Part shown: positions 16,887 through 25,674 of the stretch, piece by piece
Position numbering within the stretch: position 1 is the stretch's first letter
Layout of the letters: each line of letters starts with the position of its first letter
Assembly (NCBI RefSeq): GCF_018603885.1
Contig: NZ_JAHGAW010000016.1
Span: 36,867 to 100,866, forward strand
Direction of reading: 5' to 3'
DNA: 64,000 bases
DNA from: Sphingobium nicotianae
Lineage (GTDB): Bacteria > Pseudomonadota > Alphaproteobacteria > Sphingomonadales > Sphingomonadaceae
The notes under the pieces: generated by a model
Databases searched by the model: none
Told to the model about the DNA's origin: nothing
Seen by the model: the letters and a program-made list of their open reading frames with translations, nothing else
Made by a program: the position numbers and the translations under genes

Positions 16887-16978
16887 TGTCCTGGGACAGC
16901 GCGCGTTCCTCCAAGCTGGTCCGATCGTCTCTCGCTAAAGCTGTGCCACAGCTAACGAGACCCACTTTAGGAGAAGAA
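16887..16978 (+). repeat. Leader of the cupin gene (copy 2 of duplicated leader), with palindrome
   Basis: 92 bp from TGTCCTGGGAC to the ATG of the cupin gene, matching the copy at 15577-15668. Inside lies the palindrome AGCTGTG-C-CACAGCT (16939-16953), a possible operator, which is not well kept in copy 1. Confidence 0.55.
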
Positions 16979-17518
16979 ATGGCAACGAACAGCATGGTGC
17001 CTCCGTCAACCAAGGCGGAGATTGTCGACGTTGGCTTCGCGCACAAAGCACTGGTCGAACGTCTCAGTCCGGGCGGCCGATATATCGACGTGCAGAGCGA
17101 TATCGATAGTCCCTGGGTTCCCTTTGGTCCCACTGCGATGATCAAGCACTTGGCGTTCGACGTTCGGTCCAACACCTTCTCGAATGTGCTTTGGGTCAAA
17201 GAGCCCGGTGTCATCGGGACACATCTCCATCGTGGTACCATCGTGATGGTCTGCCTCCATGGAAGCGTGAAGTATCTTGAATATGATTGGGTCGCCTCGC
17301 CGGGCGGCCTCATTCTCGAAACGCCAGGAGAGAGTCACACGCTGATGACGGACCACCCCGAAGGGGTAAAGCTATTCGGATGGATGCAGGGACCAATCGA
17401 ATTCCATGATGAATGGGGCAAGTTCGTTTTCACTGCCGATGTCTGGTGGTTCATCCATCACTATGAAAGCCATTGCCGGGACAACAATATCCCCATCAAC
17501 CAGAAGCTTTACCTATAG
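16979..17518 (+). CDS. Cupin dioxygenase, 2,4'-dihydroxyacetophenone dioxygenase-like
   Basis: 179-residue single-domain cupin. The segment LWVKEPGVIGTHLHRGTIVMVCLHGSVKYLEYDWVA carries metal-binding histidines (THLHRG) and matches the family of 2,4'-dihydroxyacetophenone dioxygenase, which splits the side chain of a hydroxyacetophenone to an aryl carboxylate and formate. A second conserved His is in GESHTLM. ATG 16979 is chosen because TAGGAGAAGAA precedes it; the frame is open to 16886. An aryl ketone intermediate would fit an island that degrades phenylethanoid compounds, but the substrate is not shown. Confidence 0.78.
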   Translation: MATNSMVPPSTKAEIVDVGFAHKALVERLSPGGRYIDVQSDIDSPWVPFGPTAMIKHLAFDVRSNTFSNVLWVKEPGVIGTHLHRGTIVMVCLHGSVKYLEYDWVASPGGLILETPGESHTLMTDHPEGVKLFGWMQGPIEFHDEWGKFVFTADVWWFIHHYESHCRDNNIPINQKLYL

Positions 17519-17539
17519 GGTGCGCGAAACTCCGGTTCA

Positions 17540-17565
17540 GCGGGCGACGACAAGTTGTCGCCCGC
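17540..17565. terminator. Hairpin after the cupin gene
   Basis: GCGGGCGAC and GTCGCCCGC form a 9-bp stem around an 8-base loop, 21 bp after the cupin stop. There is no T-run after it, so it is at best a weak or factor-assisted terminator. Confidence 0.4.
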
Positions 17566-17667
17566 ATCGCGCCTGTGCCATCTCTCGGCCCTTAGTCCCC
17601 GGCGTCAGCATAGAGTGAAGCAGCGCGCGCGGGATTAATAGGGGGGCTTCGCGCCGCCGTAAGCTTG

Positions 17668-18168
17668 CTAGGCAGAGGGATGTAAAGACGCGGCCTCAAA
17701 AATCGCATCAACCGAATGGCGGCTTGAAACGAGGCGCAAGGCGAAACTGGAAGCGATCCGCACCACGCCCGGTAGACGCGACAGCGCCGTGCGGTGCACA
17801 TGTTCATAGTCTTCTAGGTCCCGGGCGATGACCTTGAGACGATAATCCTGCTCTCCCGATACCAGCATGCACTCAACGATTTGCGGGTGCTCCGTTACCG
17901 CAGCCTCAAAGGCGGACATATCGTCTTCACTTTGCGATCTGAGCTGAATGTCGACAAGTGCGGTGACTTTGAAACCCAATGCCCGAAGATCCAGGACTGC
18001 CTCATATCCCGTCACGATTCCGTGCTGCTCGAGCATCTGTATCCTGCGGCTGCAAGCAGGCTGCGACAGATTGACCAACTGAGCGATCTGGAGAACCGGC
18101 GTCCGCGCGTTTGCGCAAAGGGCCTTGACGATCTTTCCATCAGCGCGATCAAGAACATTCATATTCAT
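17668..18168 (-). CDS. Lrp/AsnC-family transcriptional regulator
   Basis: 166-residue regulator. The N-terminal winged helix-turn-helix (IVKALCANARTPVLQIAQLVNLSQPACSRRIQMLEQHGIVTGY) is followed by the RAM/ACT-like effector domain (VEHPQIVECMLVSGEQDYRLKVIARDLEDYEHVH-type). ATG 18168 is preferred over TTG 18177; neither has a good ribosome binding site. It is divergent from alanine dehydrogenase (127 bp between starts), the usual arrangement in which an Lrp-type protein responds to alanine or another amino acid and controls ald. Confidence 0.9.
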   Translation of the reverse strand: MNMNVLDRADGKIVKALCANARTPVLQIAQLVNLSQPACSRRIQMLEQHGIVTGYEAVLDLRALGFKVTALVDIQLRSQSEDDMSAFEAAVTEHPQIVECMLVSGEQDYRLKVIARDLEDYEHVHRTALSRLPGVVRIASSFALRLVSSRHSVDAIFEAASLHPSA

Positions 18169-18206
18169 GCCATGCAATCAGTAATATCGTTAAATTAATA
18201 AGTCAT

Positions 18207-18223
18207 TTGACCGCATTTGTCGA
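18207..18223. promoter_or_regulatory. Single element resembling the tandem regulatory sites
   Basis: TTGACCGCATTTGTCGA fits the arms of the 17-bp element, lying 72 bp before ald in the Lrp-ald divergent region. No good partner 21 bp away is seen on either side, so it may be a lone half-site or chance. Confidence 0.3.
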
Positions 18224-18294
18224 TAGATTGCAAGGATTAGCGCCCGACTTTCCAATACGTTCCCGCCACCAGCTAATGTGGAAGGAACAGCGCG

Positions 18295-19401
18295 ATGCGC
18301 ATCGGCGTACCCAAGGAAATCAAGGTTCATGAATACCGAGTTGGACTGACGCCCGGCAGTGTTCGGGAATTCGTCCAACGGGGACATTCCGTCCTGGTCG
18401 AGACCGAGGCGGGCGCGGGGATCGGGGCGACAGATCAAGACTATATTTCAGCCGGAGCGATAATCGTGACGGCGGAAGACGCGTTTTCGGCCGACCTGAT
18501 CGTGAAGGTCAAGGAGCCCCAGCCCGAAGAGTGGACCCGTCTCTGCGAGGAACAGATCCTCTTCACTTACCTTCATCTCGCGTCGGATCGTAAGCAGACC
18601 GAAGGACTGCTGGCCAGTGGTGTGACCGCCATCGCCTACGAGACGATCACAGATGTGAGAGGCGGCTTGCCGCTGCTTTCCCCCATGAGTGAGGTGGCCG
18701 GCCGCCTTTCAATTCAGGCCGCAGCCGTCTCGCTCGAAAAACACAGCGGTGGCCAAGGCTTGCTGCTCGGGGGCGTTCCCGGCGTGCCCTCTGGCCGTGT
18801 CGTTGTGCTCGGAGGCGGCGTCGTTGGAACGCACGCCGCGAAGATCGCTGTGGGCCTGGGGGCGGAGGTCACCGTCCTCGACAGGTCGCTCGCCCGTTTG
18901 CGGGAATTGGACGATCTCTTCGGGGGAAGGGTCCGCACGTGTTACTCGACCGCCGACGCGCTCGAAGCAGAAGCGGCGCAGGCCGACGCTCTTATCGGTG
19001 CGGTACTGGTGCCTGGTGCAAGTGCCCCCAAGCTCATCACGCGTGAACTGCTGCGGAGAATGAAGCTGGGATCGGTGTTGGTGGATGTTGCGATCGACCA
19101 AGGCGGCTGTGCGGAAACATCGCGCGCGACGACGCATGCCAACCCCACCTACGTCGAAGAGGGCGTCGTTCATTATTGCGTTGCGAATATGCCTGGCGCG
19201 GTGCCCAAGACCTCAACTGCAGCGCTCAACAATGCCACGCTGCCTGTCGGGCTTTCGCTGGCCGAAAAAGGTCTCGGAGCGCTTGCTGATCCCCATGTGG
19301 CGGCTGGCTTAAACGTCCATCGCGGCACCCTCACCAGTCAGCCGGTGGGCGAAAGCCTTGGCATTGGCTGGACTGCATTCGACGCTGGGTCTGTCAAATG
19401 A
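18295..19401 (+). CDS. ald: Alanine dehydrogenase
   Basis: 368-residue NAD-dependent L-alanine dehydrogenase, interconverting alanine with pyruvate and ammonia in the cytoplasm. The start MRIGVPKEIKVHEYRVGLTP is diagnostic, with the substrate-binding Lys in KVKEPQPEEW and the catalytic His in FTYLHLASDR. The NAD-binding glycine motif is VVLGGGVVGTHAAKIAVGLGAEV (about residue 170). GGAAGGAAC lies before the ATG. It is next to an omega-aminotransferase that typically uses pyruvate; together they would recycle pyruvate and release nitrogen as ammonia. Confidence 0.96.
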   Translation: MRIGVPKEIKVHEYRVGLTPGSVREFVQRGHSVLVETEAGAGIGATDQDYISAGAIIVTAEDAFSADLIVKVKEPQPEEWTRLCEEQILFTYLHLASDRKQTEGLLASGVTAIAYETITDVRGGLPLLSPMSEVAGRLSIQAAAVSLEKHSGGQGLLLGGVPGVPSGRVVVLGGGVVGTHAAKIAVGLGAEVTVLDRSLARLRELDDLFGGRVRTCYSTADALEAEAAQADALIGAVLVPGASAPKLITRELLRRMKLGSVLVDVAIDQGGCAETSRATTHANPTYVEEGVVHYCVANMPGAVPKTSTAALNNATLPVGLSLAEKGLGALADPHVAAGLNVHRGTLTSQPVGESLGIGWTAFDAGSVK

Positions 19402-19407
19402 ATGAAT

Positions 19408-19439
19408 GGCTGCCGGGAAGCGTCAGCGGCCCGGCAGCC
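19408..19439. terminator. Hairpin after ald
   Basis: GGCTGCCGGG and CCCGGCAGCC form a perfect 10-bp stem with a 12-base loop, 6 bp after the ald stop and just before regulatory pair d. It lacks a T-run; a strong hairpin at a transcription-unit boundary. Confidence 0.5.
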
Positions 19440-19448
19440 AATGTGGTT

Positions 19449-19486
19449 CTGAATGAAACTATCAAAGATCTGACGGGGTAGATCAA
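19449..19486 (+). promoter_or_regulatory. Tandem 17-bp regulatory elements, 21 bp apart (pair d)
   Basis: CTGAATGAAACTATCAA (19449-19465) and CTGACGGGGTAGATCAA (19470-19486) have centres exactly 21 bp apart. Both keep the TGA and ATCAA ends. They lie 62 bp before the omega-aminotransferase and point toward it. Confidence 0.7.
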
Positions 19487-19547
19487 CGGGATTGTCGTCA
19501 GCTGCGGCATTCTCCCGCTCCAGCAGCTTTGCACGAGCAGGAGCAAC

Positions 19548-20939
19548 ATGAACTCGAAGCCTATCGCAGCCGCCGCACTAGAGCGCGTTGATGACAATCT
19601 CTTGAAAGCGGCCAATGCCAAATATCAGTGGCATCCGATGGTTCATCCCAAACGGCTCGAGCAGGACCCGCCGCTCATCATTGCCCGCGGTCGCGGGGCA
19701 GTCGTCGAAGACCTTGACGGCAAATCCTATGTCGATGGTGTCGCCGGCTTGTGGTGCGTCAATGTCGGGCACGGCCGGAAGGAAGTAATCGACGCGATCC
19801 AGGCCCAGCTCGCCCAAATCGCATATTTCTCACCCTTTGACGGAACGACTACGCCGCCATCCATCCTGCTTTCGCAGAAGCTGATCGAAATGACGCAGCC
19901 GGAAGACATGGCTCGCGTCCTCTTTTCCAATGGTGGTTCGGACGCTGTCGAAACGGCGATGAAGCTGTCCCGGCAGTATTGGAGGCTCAAGGGTCAGCCG
20001 CAGCGCGTAAAGTTCATCTCGCTCATGAACGCCTATCATGGCACGCACATCGGCGGCGTCTCCATGAACGGCATTCCGTCGTTCCGAGCCAACTACGAGC
20101 CGCTTCTTCCGAACTGTTATCAGGTCGAATGCCCCTGGATTTACCGAAATCCTTGGACGAACGACCCCAAGGAACTCGCGCGGATTTGTGCTGACGCTCT
20201 CGCGCGGGAAATCGAGTTTCAGGGCCCCGATACGGTAGCGGCCTTTTTCGCCGAGCCCATCCAGGGCGCGGGAGGCGTCATCGTTCCGCCTGAGACCTAC
20301 TGGCCGTTGGTTCGCGAAGTCTGCGATCGTTACGGCGTGCTCCTCGTCGCCGATGAAGTGGTCACCGGTTTCGGTCGCTCGGGTGCCATGTTCGGCTCGC
20401 GCGGCTGGGGCGTCAAACCCGACATCATGTGTCTCGCTAAGGGCTTGAGTTCGGGATACGTGCCGCTTGGCGCGACCCTTTTCAACAAGCGCGTCGTCTC
20501 CGCCTGGGATGACGACGCCACGTTCACCGGCGCGATCATGCATGGCTATACCTATACCGGCCATGCCGTTGCCTGCGCCGCGGCGCTTGCATGCCTCGAG
20601 ATCGTCGAGCGCGAAGATCTGCCCGGCCGTGCAGCCGCGATGGGCGCGCGCCTCCTTGATGGCTTGAAACCTCTTGAGCAGTCGTCGGCAGTCGTCGGCA
20701 ATGTGCGTGGCAAGGGCCTGATGATCGCAATCGATCTCGTGGCTGACAAGGAAACGCGCGAGCCGATCGATCCTGGTGAGGGCCTTGCCTATCGCCTCGC
20801 CGATGCCGCTCGCGCTCATGGGGCGATCGTCCGCCCCGTCGGAACGAAGCTCATTCTCTCACCGCCGCTCGTGATCAGTGAAGAGCAAGTCGACGTGATC
20901 GCCAACGCGCTGAAGGAGGCCTTTCGAGTCGCAGTGTAA
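19548..20939 (+). CDS. Class III omega-aminotransferase (pyruvate-type)
   Basis: 463-residue PLP-dependent aminotransferase. WHPMVHPK near the start, the VDGVAGLWCVNVGHGRKEV block, LVADEVVTGFGRSG and the Schiff-base lysine in CLAKGLSSGYVPLGA place it with the beta-alanine/putrescine/aromatic-amine:pyruvate transaminases. It would convert a primary amine to an aldehyde with pyruvate as acceptor, giving alanine for the neighbouring Ald. CAGGAGCAAC precedes the ATG. A perfect 10-bp tandem duplication (20681-20700) lies inside the coding region without breaking the frame. It is transcribed toward the TonB receptor gene, 76 bp downstream. Confidence 0.9.
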   Translation: MNSKPIAAAALERVDDNLLKAANAKYQWHPMVHPKRLEQDPPLIIARGRGAVVEDLDGKSYVDGVAGLWCVNVGHGRKEVIDAIQAQLAQIAYFSPFDGTTTPPSILLSQKLIEMTQPEDMARVLFSNGGSDAVETAMKLSRQYWRLKGQPQRVKFISLMNAYHGTHIGGVSMNGIPSFRANYEPLLPNCYQVECPWIYRNPWTNDPKELARICADALAREIEFQGPDTVAAFFAEPIQGAGGVIVPPETYWPLVREVCDRYGVLLVADEVVTGFGRSGAMFGSRGWGVKPDIMCLAKGLSSGYVPLGATLFNKRVVSAWDDDATFTGAIMHGYTYTGHAVACAAALACLEIVEREDLPGRAAAMGARLLDGLKPLEQSSAVVGNVRGKGLMIAIDLVADKETREPIDPGEGLAYRLADAARAHGAIVRPVGTKLILSPPLVISEEQVDVIANALKEAFRVAV

Positions 20940-21015
20940 TGAAATAAGATATTGAATAATAACAATTAATGTTCTGCCCGGGAGGGGCGCAACGTACAAA
21001 TTAGGGGAACGGACA

Positions 21016-23619
21016 ATGAGAAACTTCAGACTGGCTCGCGAACTGCGACAGGCATCTTTCGCGGCTATTGCAATCATGATCGGTTCGACGGGAGTTCATG
21101 CGCAGGGTGCAGCCGCGCCTGACTCCACGAGCCAGAAGGCAGACAGCGCCACCGACGGTGGGACTGAAAGCCAGGAAATCGTCGTTACGGCAACGCGCCA
21201 GTCTGAAGTCCTCAGCAAGGTCCCGATCAGCGTCGAGGCTTTCTCGGCCAAGCGCCTCGACCAGCAGGGCGTGCGCAGCATCGACGATATCTCGAGGCTC
21301 ACGCCGGGCGTCACTTTCGGTCGCGGCGATACGCGAAATTCCGGTGCAGCTCAGATATCCATCCGCGGTGTGAGTTCTGGAGCGGGTGCATCGACGACGG
21401 GTATCTACATCGACGATACGCCCATTCAGTCCCGCAATTTCGGATATAGCAGCTATTCGGTTTTCCCGAACATCTTCGATCTCGAGCGCGTCGAAGTTCT
21501 TCGTGGACCGCAAGGCACGCTCTTTGGTGCAGGCGCCGAAGGCGGTGCGGTACGGTTCATCACACCGACACCCAGCCTCAAGAACTACAGCGTCTATGGC
21601 CGCGGAGAAGTCGGCGTCACGGAAGGCGGGGGCACCAGCTGGGAGCTCGGTCTCGCGGTGGGTGGACCAATCATCGAAGACAAATTGGCGTTCCGTGTCA
21701 GTGGTTGGCACCGTCGCGATGGTGGCTACGTCGATCGCATTCAGTATGACCGTCCGGCAGGCGGCCCGGTCTATCTGTCCACCTGCTTTGTGACGCCAAG
21801 CAGTTGTCCGGTTACCAACGGTATCATTCAGGCCTTGTCTGGTGTCCCTGGCGTTGGTCCGTTGCTCGCCCAAGCCAATTCCAATTACTTTCAATCTCAG
21901 TTCCCGGGCGTGACACCCGGCGGCTATGCTCAGCCAACGACCGGCAAGGTCGTGCAGAAAGACGCCAACTACCAAGACGTCGATGTGCTGCGAGGGGCGC
22001 TGCTATTCACGCCTATCGAAAATTTCACGCTGAACGCGTCAATCTATTATCAGAACATCTACAACAATGATTCCAGCACATATTGGGTGAACCTGTCGAA
22101 CCCGTCGGCAAACCAGTTCGGTCAGGGTAATAACAAGGCGCAGCCGAGCCATGATCGCTTCTATCTGCCTTCGCTGAAGGCCGAACTCGATCTCGGGCCA
22201 GTACGCCTCGTGTCCAGTACGTCATATTTCAACCGCAAACAGAGCTCGGTAAGCGACTATACGACCTTCGAACATTCTCTCTATTATGGCTCGTATCTGT
22301 CTCAGCCGACCGATTACCATCCGTCCTACCAGTTCAACGATCAAGAGAATATCTCGGAGGAATTCCGGATCGAATCCACCGATCCAACTTCGCGGCTGAA
22401 CTGGGTCGCCGGAGTTTTTTACACCAAGAACAAGCAGGTCGCGAAGCAGTTCGTCGCGACGCTTTCGACCCCGGTTTCCTTCCCTGCGGGTGGCTGCCCG
22501 GCCTTCACCGTAGCGCCATTCTGTTATGGGCCGTTGCAGGCCGGCGGCGCGGACGCACCAATGGCTGGTGCGGTGTTCGGCGATGCACTCGATCCCGGCA
22601 CCGTTCGGGAAACGCAGCTTGCCGGATTCGCGCAGGCTGACTTCAAGGTGACCGAAAAGCTGAAGCTGACTGCGGGTGTTCGTGTGGCTCAGGCCGATGT
22701 GGACATCTTCTTCAACAACTATGGTCCGATCGTCGGCGCCACGCCGGTCATCGCCAGCGCAAAGCAGAAGGAGACGCCTGTCACTCCCAAATTCGGGATC
22801 TCGTATCAGGCTACGAATGACACCCTGCTCTATGCCTCCGCAGCGAAGGGCTATCGAACGGGTGGTGGTAACCCGGAGATCGGGGCTGGTTGCAGGCTTC
22901 CGCTCGCGGCCAATGGTTTCGGAACATATAAATCGGATAGTTTGTGGAGCTACGAGGTCGGCGCGAAGAGCAAATTGTTCAATCGCCGTCTACAAGTGGC
23001 CGGAAGCGCTTATTACATCGACTGGAGCAATATCCAGCAGAACATCGCGCTGTCATGCGGCTTCCAGTTCGTGATCAATGCCGGTTCCGCGACGAGCAAG
23101 GGGTTCGACCTGAACGCCAATCTCAGTGTAACCAGCCATTTTCAGCTGTCTGGGGCTGTCGGCTACACCTATGCGAAGTTCAACTCGGACGTCGTCAACC
23201 CGGCCAGTCCGACATCGAACCTAGTTACGGCGGGAGATCGAATTCCGGGCTCGCCCTGGACGGTCACGGTCGGTGGAACTTATGACTTTCCTATTCTCGA
23301 AAACGACGGCTATCTGAGAGCGGACTACCAGTTTCTCTCGGCCGCATCGGCGGGCATCGGATCCCAAAATCCTCGGAATGGCGGAAGCTATAATCCGCTT
23401 ATCCCACCGCCGCCGGCAACTGAACTCGTCAACGTTCGCGCGGGTATCCGGATCAAGCAATTCGACCTGTCGGTCTTCGCGAACAACTTGTTCAACGTGC
23501 ATCCGCAACTGGGCCTGAGCCAGTCGATTTCCGTCTTCTCGGGCAACAATCCAAGCCTCTTCCAAGGCGCTACGCTGCGGCCAAGGACGTTCGGCGTCAC
23601 GCTCGTCGGTCGCTACTGA
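21016..23619 (+). CDS. TonB-dependent outer-membrane receptor
   Basis: 867-residue outer-membrane transporter. A signal peptide is cleaved after about residue 32 (VHAQG). EIVVTATRQ near residue 55 is the TonB-box region, followed by the plug domain (VPISVEAFSAKRLDQQG ... GIYIDDTPIQ ... LERVEVLRGPQGTLFGAGAEGGAVRFIT). The remainder is a beta-barrel ending in the aromatic residue of LVGRY. ATG at 21016 follows TTAGGGGAACGG. It imports a substrate too large or too dilute for porins; being surrounded by exported amidohydrolases, that is probably the parent compound of this island. A terminator follows at once. Confidence 0.95.
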   Translation: MRNFRLARELRQASFAAIAIMIGSTGVHAQGAAAPDSTSQKADSATDGGTESQEIVVTATRQSEVLSKVPISVEAFSAKRLDQQGVRSIDDISRLTPGVTFGRGDTRNSGAAQISIRGVSSGAGASTTGIYIDDTPIQSRNFGYSSYSVFPNIFDLERVEVLRGPQGTLFGAGAEGGAVRFITPTPSLKNYSVYGRGEVGVTEGGGTSWELGLAVGGPIIEDKLAFRVSGWHRRDGGYVDRIQYDRPAGGPVYLSTCFVTPSSCPVTNGIIQALSGVPGVGPLLAQANSNYFQSQFPGVTPGGYAQPTTGKVVQKDANYQDVDVLRGALLFTPIENFTLNASIYYQNIYNNDSSTYWVNLSNPSANQFGQGNNKAQPSHDRFYLPSLKAELDLGPVRLVSSTSYFNRKQSSVSDYTTFEHSLYYGSYLSQPTDYHPSYQFNDQENISEEFRIESTDPTSRLNWVAGVFYTKNKQVAKQFVATLSTPVSFPAGGCPAFTVAPFCYGPLQAGGADAPMAGAVFGDALDPGTVRETQLAGFAQADFKVTEKLKLTAGVRVAQADVDIFFNNYGPIVGATPVIASAKQKETPVTPKFGISYQATNDTLLYASAAKGYRTGGGNPEIGAGCRLPLAANGFGTYKSDSLWSYEVGAKSKLFNRRLQVAGSAYYIDWSNIQQNIALSCGFQFVINAGSATSKGFDLNANLSVTSHFQLSGAVGYTYAKFNSDVVNPASPTSNLVTAGDRIPGSPWTVTVGGTYDFPILENDGYLRADYQFLSAASAGIGSQNPRNGGSYNPLIPPPPATELVNVRAGIRIKQFDLSVFANNLFNVHPQLGLSQSISVFSGNNPSLFQGATLRPRTFGVTLVGRY

Positions 23620-23626
23620 TCGCGTT

Positions 23627-23655
23627 GGGGTGGCATTTAGCCACCCCATTTTTTT
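23627..23655 (+). terminator. Rho-independent terminator after the TonB receptor gene
   Basis: GGGGTGGC (23627-23634) and GCCACCCC (23640-23647) form a perfect 8-bp stem with loop ATTTA, followed by ATTTTTTT. The stem starts 8 bp after the stop codon. Confidence 0.92.
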
Positions 23656-23700
23656 GCGCCCGGGACGCCACCGTCCGTCAATCCGACGAAGGCAAAGAAG

Positions 23701-25413
23701 ATGAAGATTTCCTCACTCGCTTTTGGGCTGCTGCTTGCAAGTGCGGCACCGGCTTCCGCGCAACTCAACGGTATGCTGGAAACACTTGAGCCGGCGCCTG
23801 CAGATACGGTTCTCGAGAACGGTCGTATCTACACCCCCAATGGCTGGGCGAGCGCCGTAGCCATTTCAAAGGGGACGATCGTTGCCGTGGGAGACGCGGG
23901 TGCAGTGACGCCCCACAAAACTGCCTCGACGCGCGTCATCGATCTCAAAGGAGAGACGGTCCTTCCCGGCCTGCACGACATGCATGTCCACCCCGCTGGC
24001 GCGGGCATCGACCAATCCCGATGCTCCATTCCCCATGGCGCTGCGCCCGCGAAGGTTTTCGAGGTCACCGCCGCGTGCGTCGCCAAAGCAAAGCCTGGAG
24101 AATGGGTTACCGGGCGGGCCTATGAGGCGGCGTCGTTCGGATCCACACCGCCTCACAAGTCGATGCTCGACAAGGTATCACCTAATAATCCTGTGGTTTT
24201 TGAGGATATCAGCGGCCACAGCAGTTGGGCGAATTCGGTGGCGCTGAAGGCAGCCGGCATCACGCGCGATACACCCGACCCCAAGGGAGGCATTATCGAG
24301 CGAGATAGCAAAGGCGAGCCGACCGGCATCCTGCGAGAAGCCGCTGGCAGACTGGTGCGTGAGCGCGTTCCGCCCCCAAGCAAGAAGCAATATGTCTCAG
24401 CCCTCAAATGGGCGCTCGACCTGATGGCAAGCTTCGGCATTACATCCTTTGTCGATGCCGGGCTGAGCACGCCAGGCGCAATCGCATATGGCGAACTGGC
24501 GGACAAGGGTGAGCTCAAGCAGCGCGTGGTCGGTTGCATCATATACAGGGAAAATGACCTCATCGCGCAGCGGATGTTCTATTCCCGAGAGAAGTTCAGC
24601 CCGACGTGCATCAAAATCTTCGTCGATGGCGTGCCGACCGACGGTCATACGGCGGCGATGGTGGACGAATATGTGCCGCTAGTGCACGGCAGCGAGACAG
24701 GCCGCGAAAAGGGCCTGTTGCTGATACCGCAGCCCGAACTCAACGCCATGGTCACCCGCTTCGATGCAATGGGCATGACCATGAAGTTTCACGCAGCCGG
24801 CGATGCCGCTGTCAGAGCTGCTCTGAACGCCATCGAAGTTGCCCGCAAGACCAATGGCTTCTCTGGCTACTATCACAATGTTGGCCACAACAGCTTCGTC
24901 AAAATTGAGGACATCCGGCGTGCCAGGTCCATCGAAGCTGCCTTCGAGTTCTCACCTTACATCTGGTACCCCTCACCGATCATTGATGACATCCGCAAAG
25001 CCGTCGGCGAAGAGCGGATGAAGCGCTGGATCCCGGTAAAGGACGCGCTTGATGCCGGGGCCCTGTCAGTTCCGGGATCTGACTGGTCGGTTGTCCCCTC
25101 CGTCAATCCCTGGATCGCAATCGAGACGCTCGTGACTCGCCAGGTACCTGGCGGCGGCGGCGAAGTGCTGGGCGCGCAGGAGCGCATCACGCTCAAACAG
25201 GCGATCGACATGTTCACCCGCGCCTCATCGCGCCAGATGAACATGGATGCGGCCACCGGGACGATCGAGACGGGCAAGCTTGCTGACCTGGTCGTCATCG
25301 ATCGCGATATCTTCGCGATCGCACCGACGGAAATCCACAACACCAGGGTGCTGCGGACATTCGTCGGGGGTGAGGAGATCTACACCGCTCCGGATGCCGG
25401 TTCTGGCAGATGA
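23701..25413 (+). CDS. Exported amidohydrolase, Amidohydro_3/YtcJ type (paralogue 1)
   Basis: 570-residue metal-dependent hydrolase with signal peptide MKISSLAFGLLLASAAPASAQ, so it is periplasmic. N-terminal metal motif LPGLHDMHVHPAGAG (HxH), a central KIFVDGVPTDGHTAAM strand, the histidines of MKFHAAGDAAVR and YHNVGHNSF, and the C-terminal metal Asp in VPGSDWSVVPS are all present, as is the closing TIETGKLADLVVIDRDIF of the composite beta domain. It is one of four paralogues of 570-572 residues. Family members cleave amides or cyclic ureas; the natural substrate here is unknown. AGGCAAAGAAG precedes the ATG. Confidence 0.9.
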   Translation: MKISSLAFGLLLASAAPASAQLNGMLETLEPAPADTVLENGRIYTPNGWASAVAISKGTIVAVGDAGAVTPHKTASTRVIDLKGETVLPGLHDMHVHPAGAGIDQSRCSIPHGAAPAKVFEVTAACVAKAKPGEWVTGRAYEAASFGSTPPHKSMLDKVSPNNPVVFEDISGHSSWANSVALKAAGITRDTPDPKGGIIERDSKGEPTGILREAAGRLVRERVPPPSKKQYVSALKWALDLMASFGITSFVDAGLSTPGAIAYGELADKGELKQRVVGCIIYRENDLIAQRMFYSREKFSPTCIKIFVDGVPTDGHTAAMVDEYVPLVHGSETGREKGLLLIPQPELNAMVTRFDAMGMTMKFHAAGDAAVRAALNAIEVARKTNGFSGYYHNVGHNSFVKIEDIRRARSIEAAFEFSPYIWYPSPIIDDIRKAVGEERMKRWIPVKDALDAGALSVPGSDWSVVPSVNPWIAIETLVTRQVPGGGGEVLGAQERITLKQAIDMFTRASSRQMNMDAATGTIETGKLADLVVIDRDIFAIAPTEIHNTRVLRTFVGGEEIYTAPDAGSGR

Positions 25414-25674
25414 TGGATGCGCTCACAGGGCAAAGGTCGTTTCTCCGATCCGCCCTGTACGGCGGGCCGTTCCCGGCCTTGTGGTCTCTGGCGCCGTCCA
25501 GGGTTTCGTCGCGCGTCTCGCCAAATCTCGCCCTCCCGCTGGTCGCGAGCGGGTGGCGTGGCGCCAGATCGAGATGATGCGCGAAGCCGCGAGGGGAGCG
25601 GGCAGCTAGTTCGCTCGCCATCCGGCGTTGGGAAAACAGGGATTTGTAATTCGTTTTCACGGGAGAGGTTTGAA

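Noticed and set aside
17668..18168. Lrp-type protein as the binder of the 21-bp tandem elements
   Set aside because: Lrp-family sites are usually arrays of AT-rich palindromes; a directional tandem with 21-bp period fits AraC proteins better, and two are present. Not excluded for the lone site at 18207.
20939..20955. ATGAAATAAGATATTGA as another regulatory element before the TonB receptor gene
   Set aside because: Only the left arm fits, and no partner lies 21 bp away; the receptor may be read from pair d instead.
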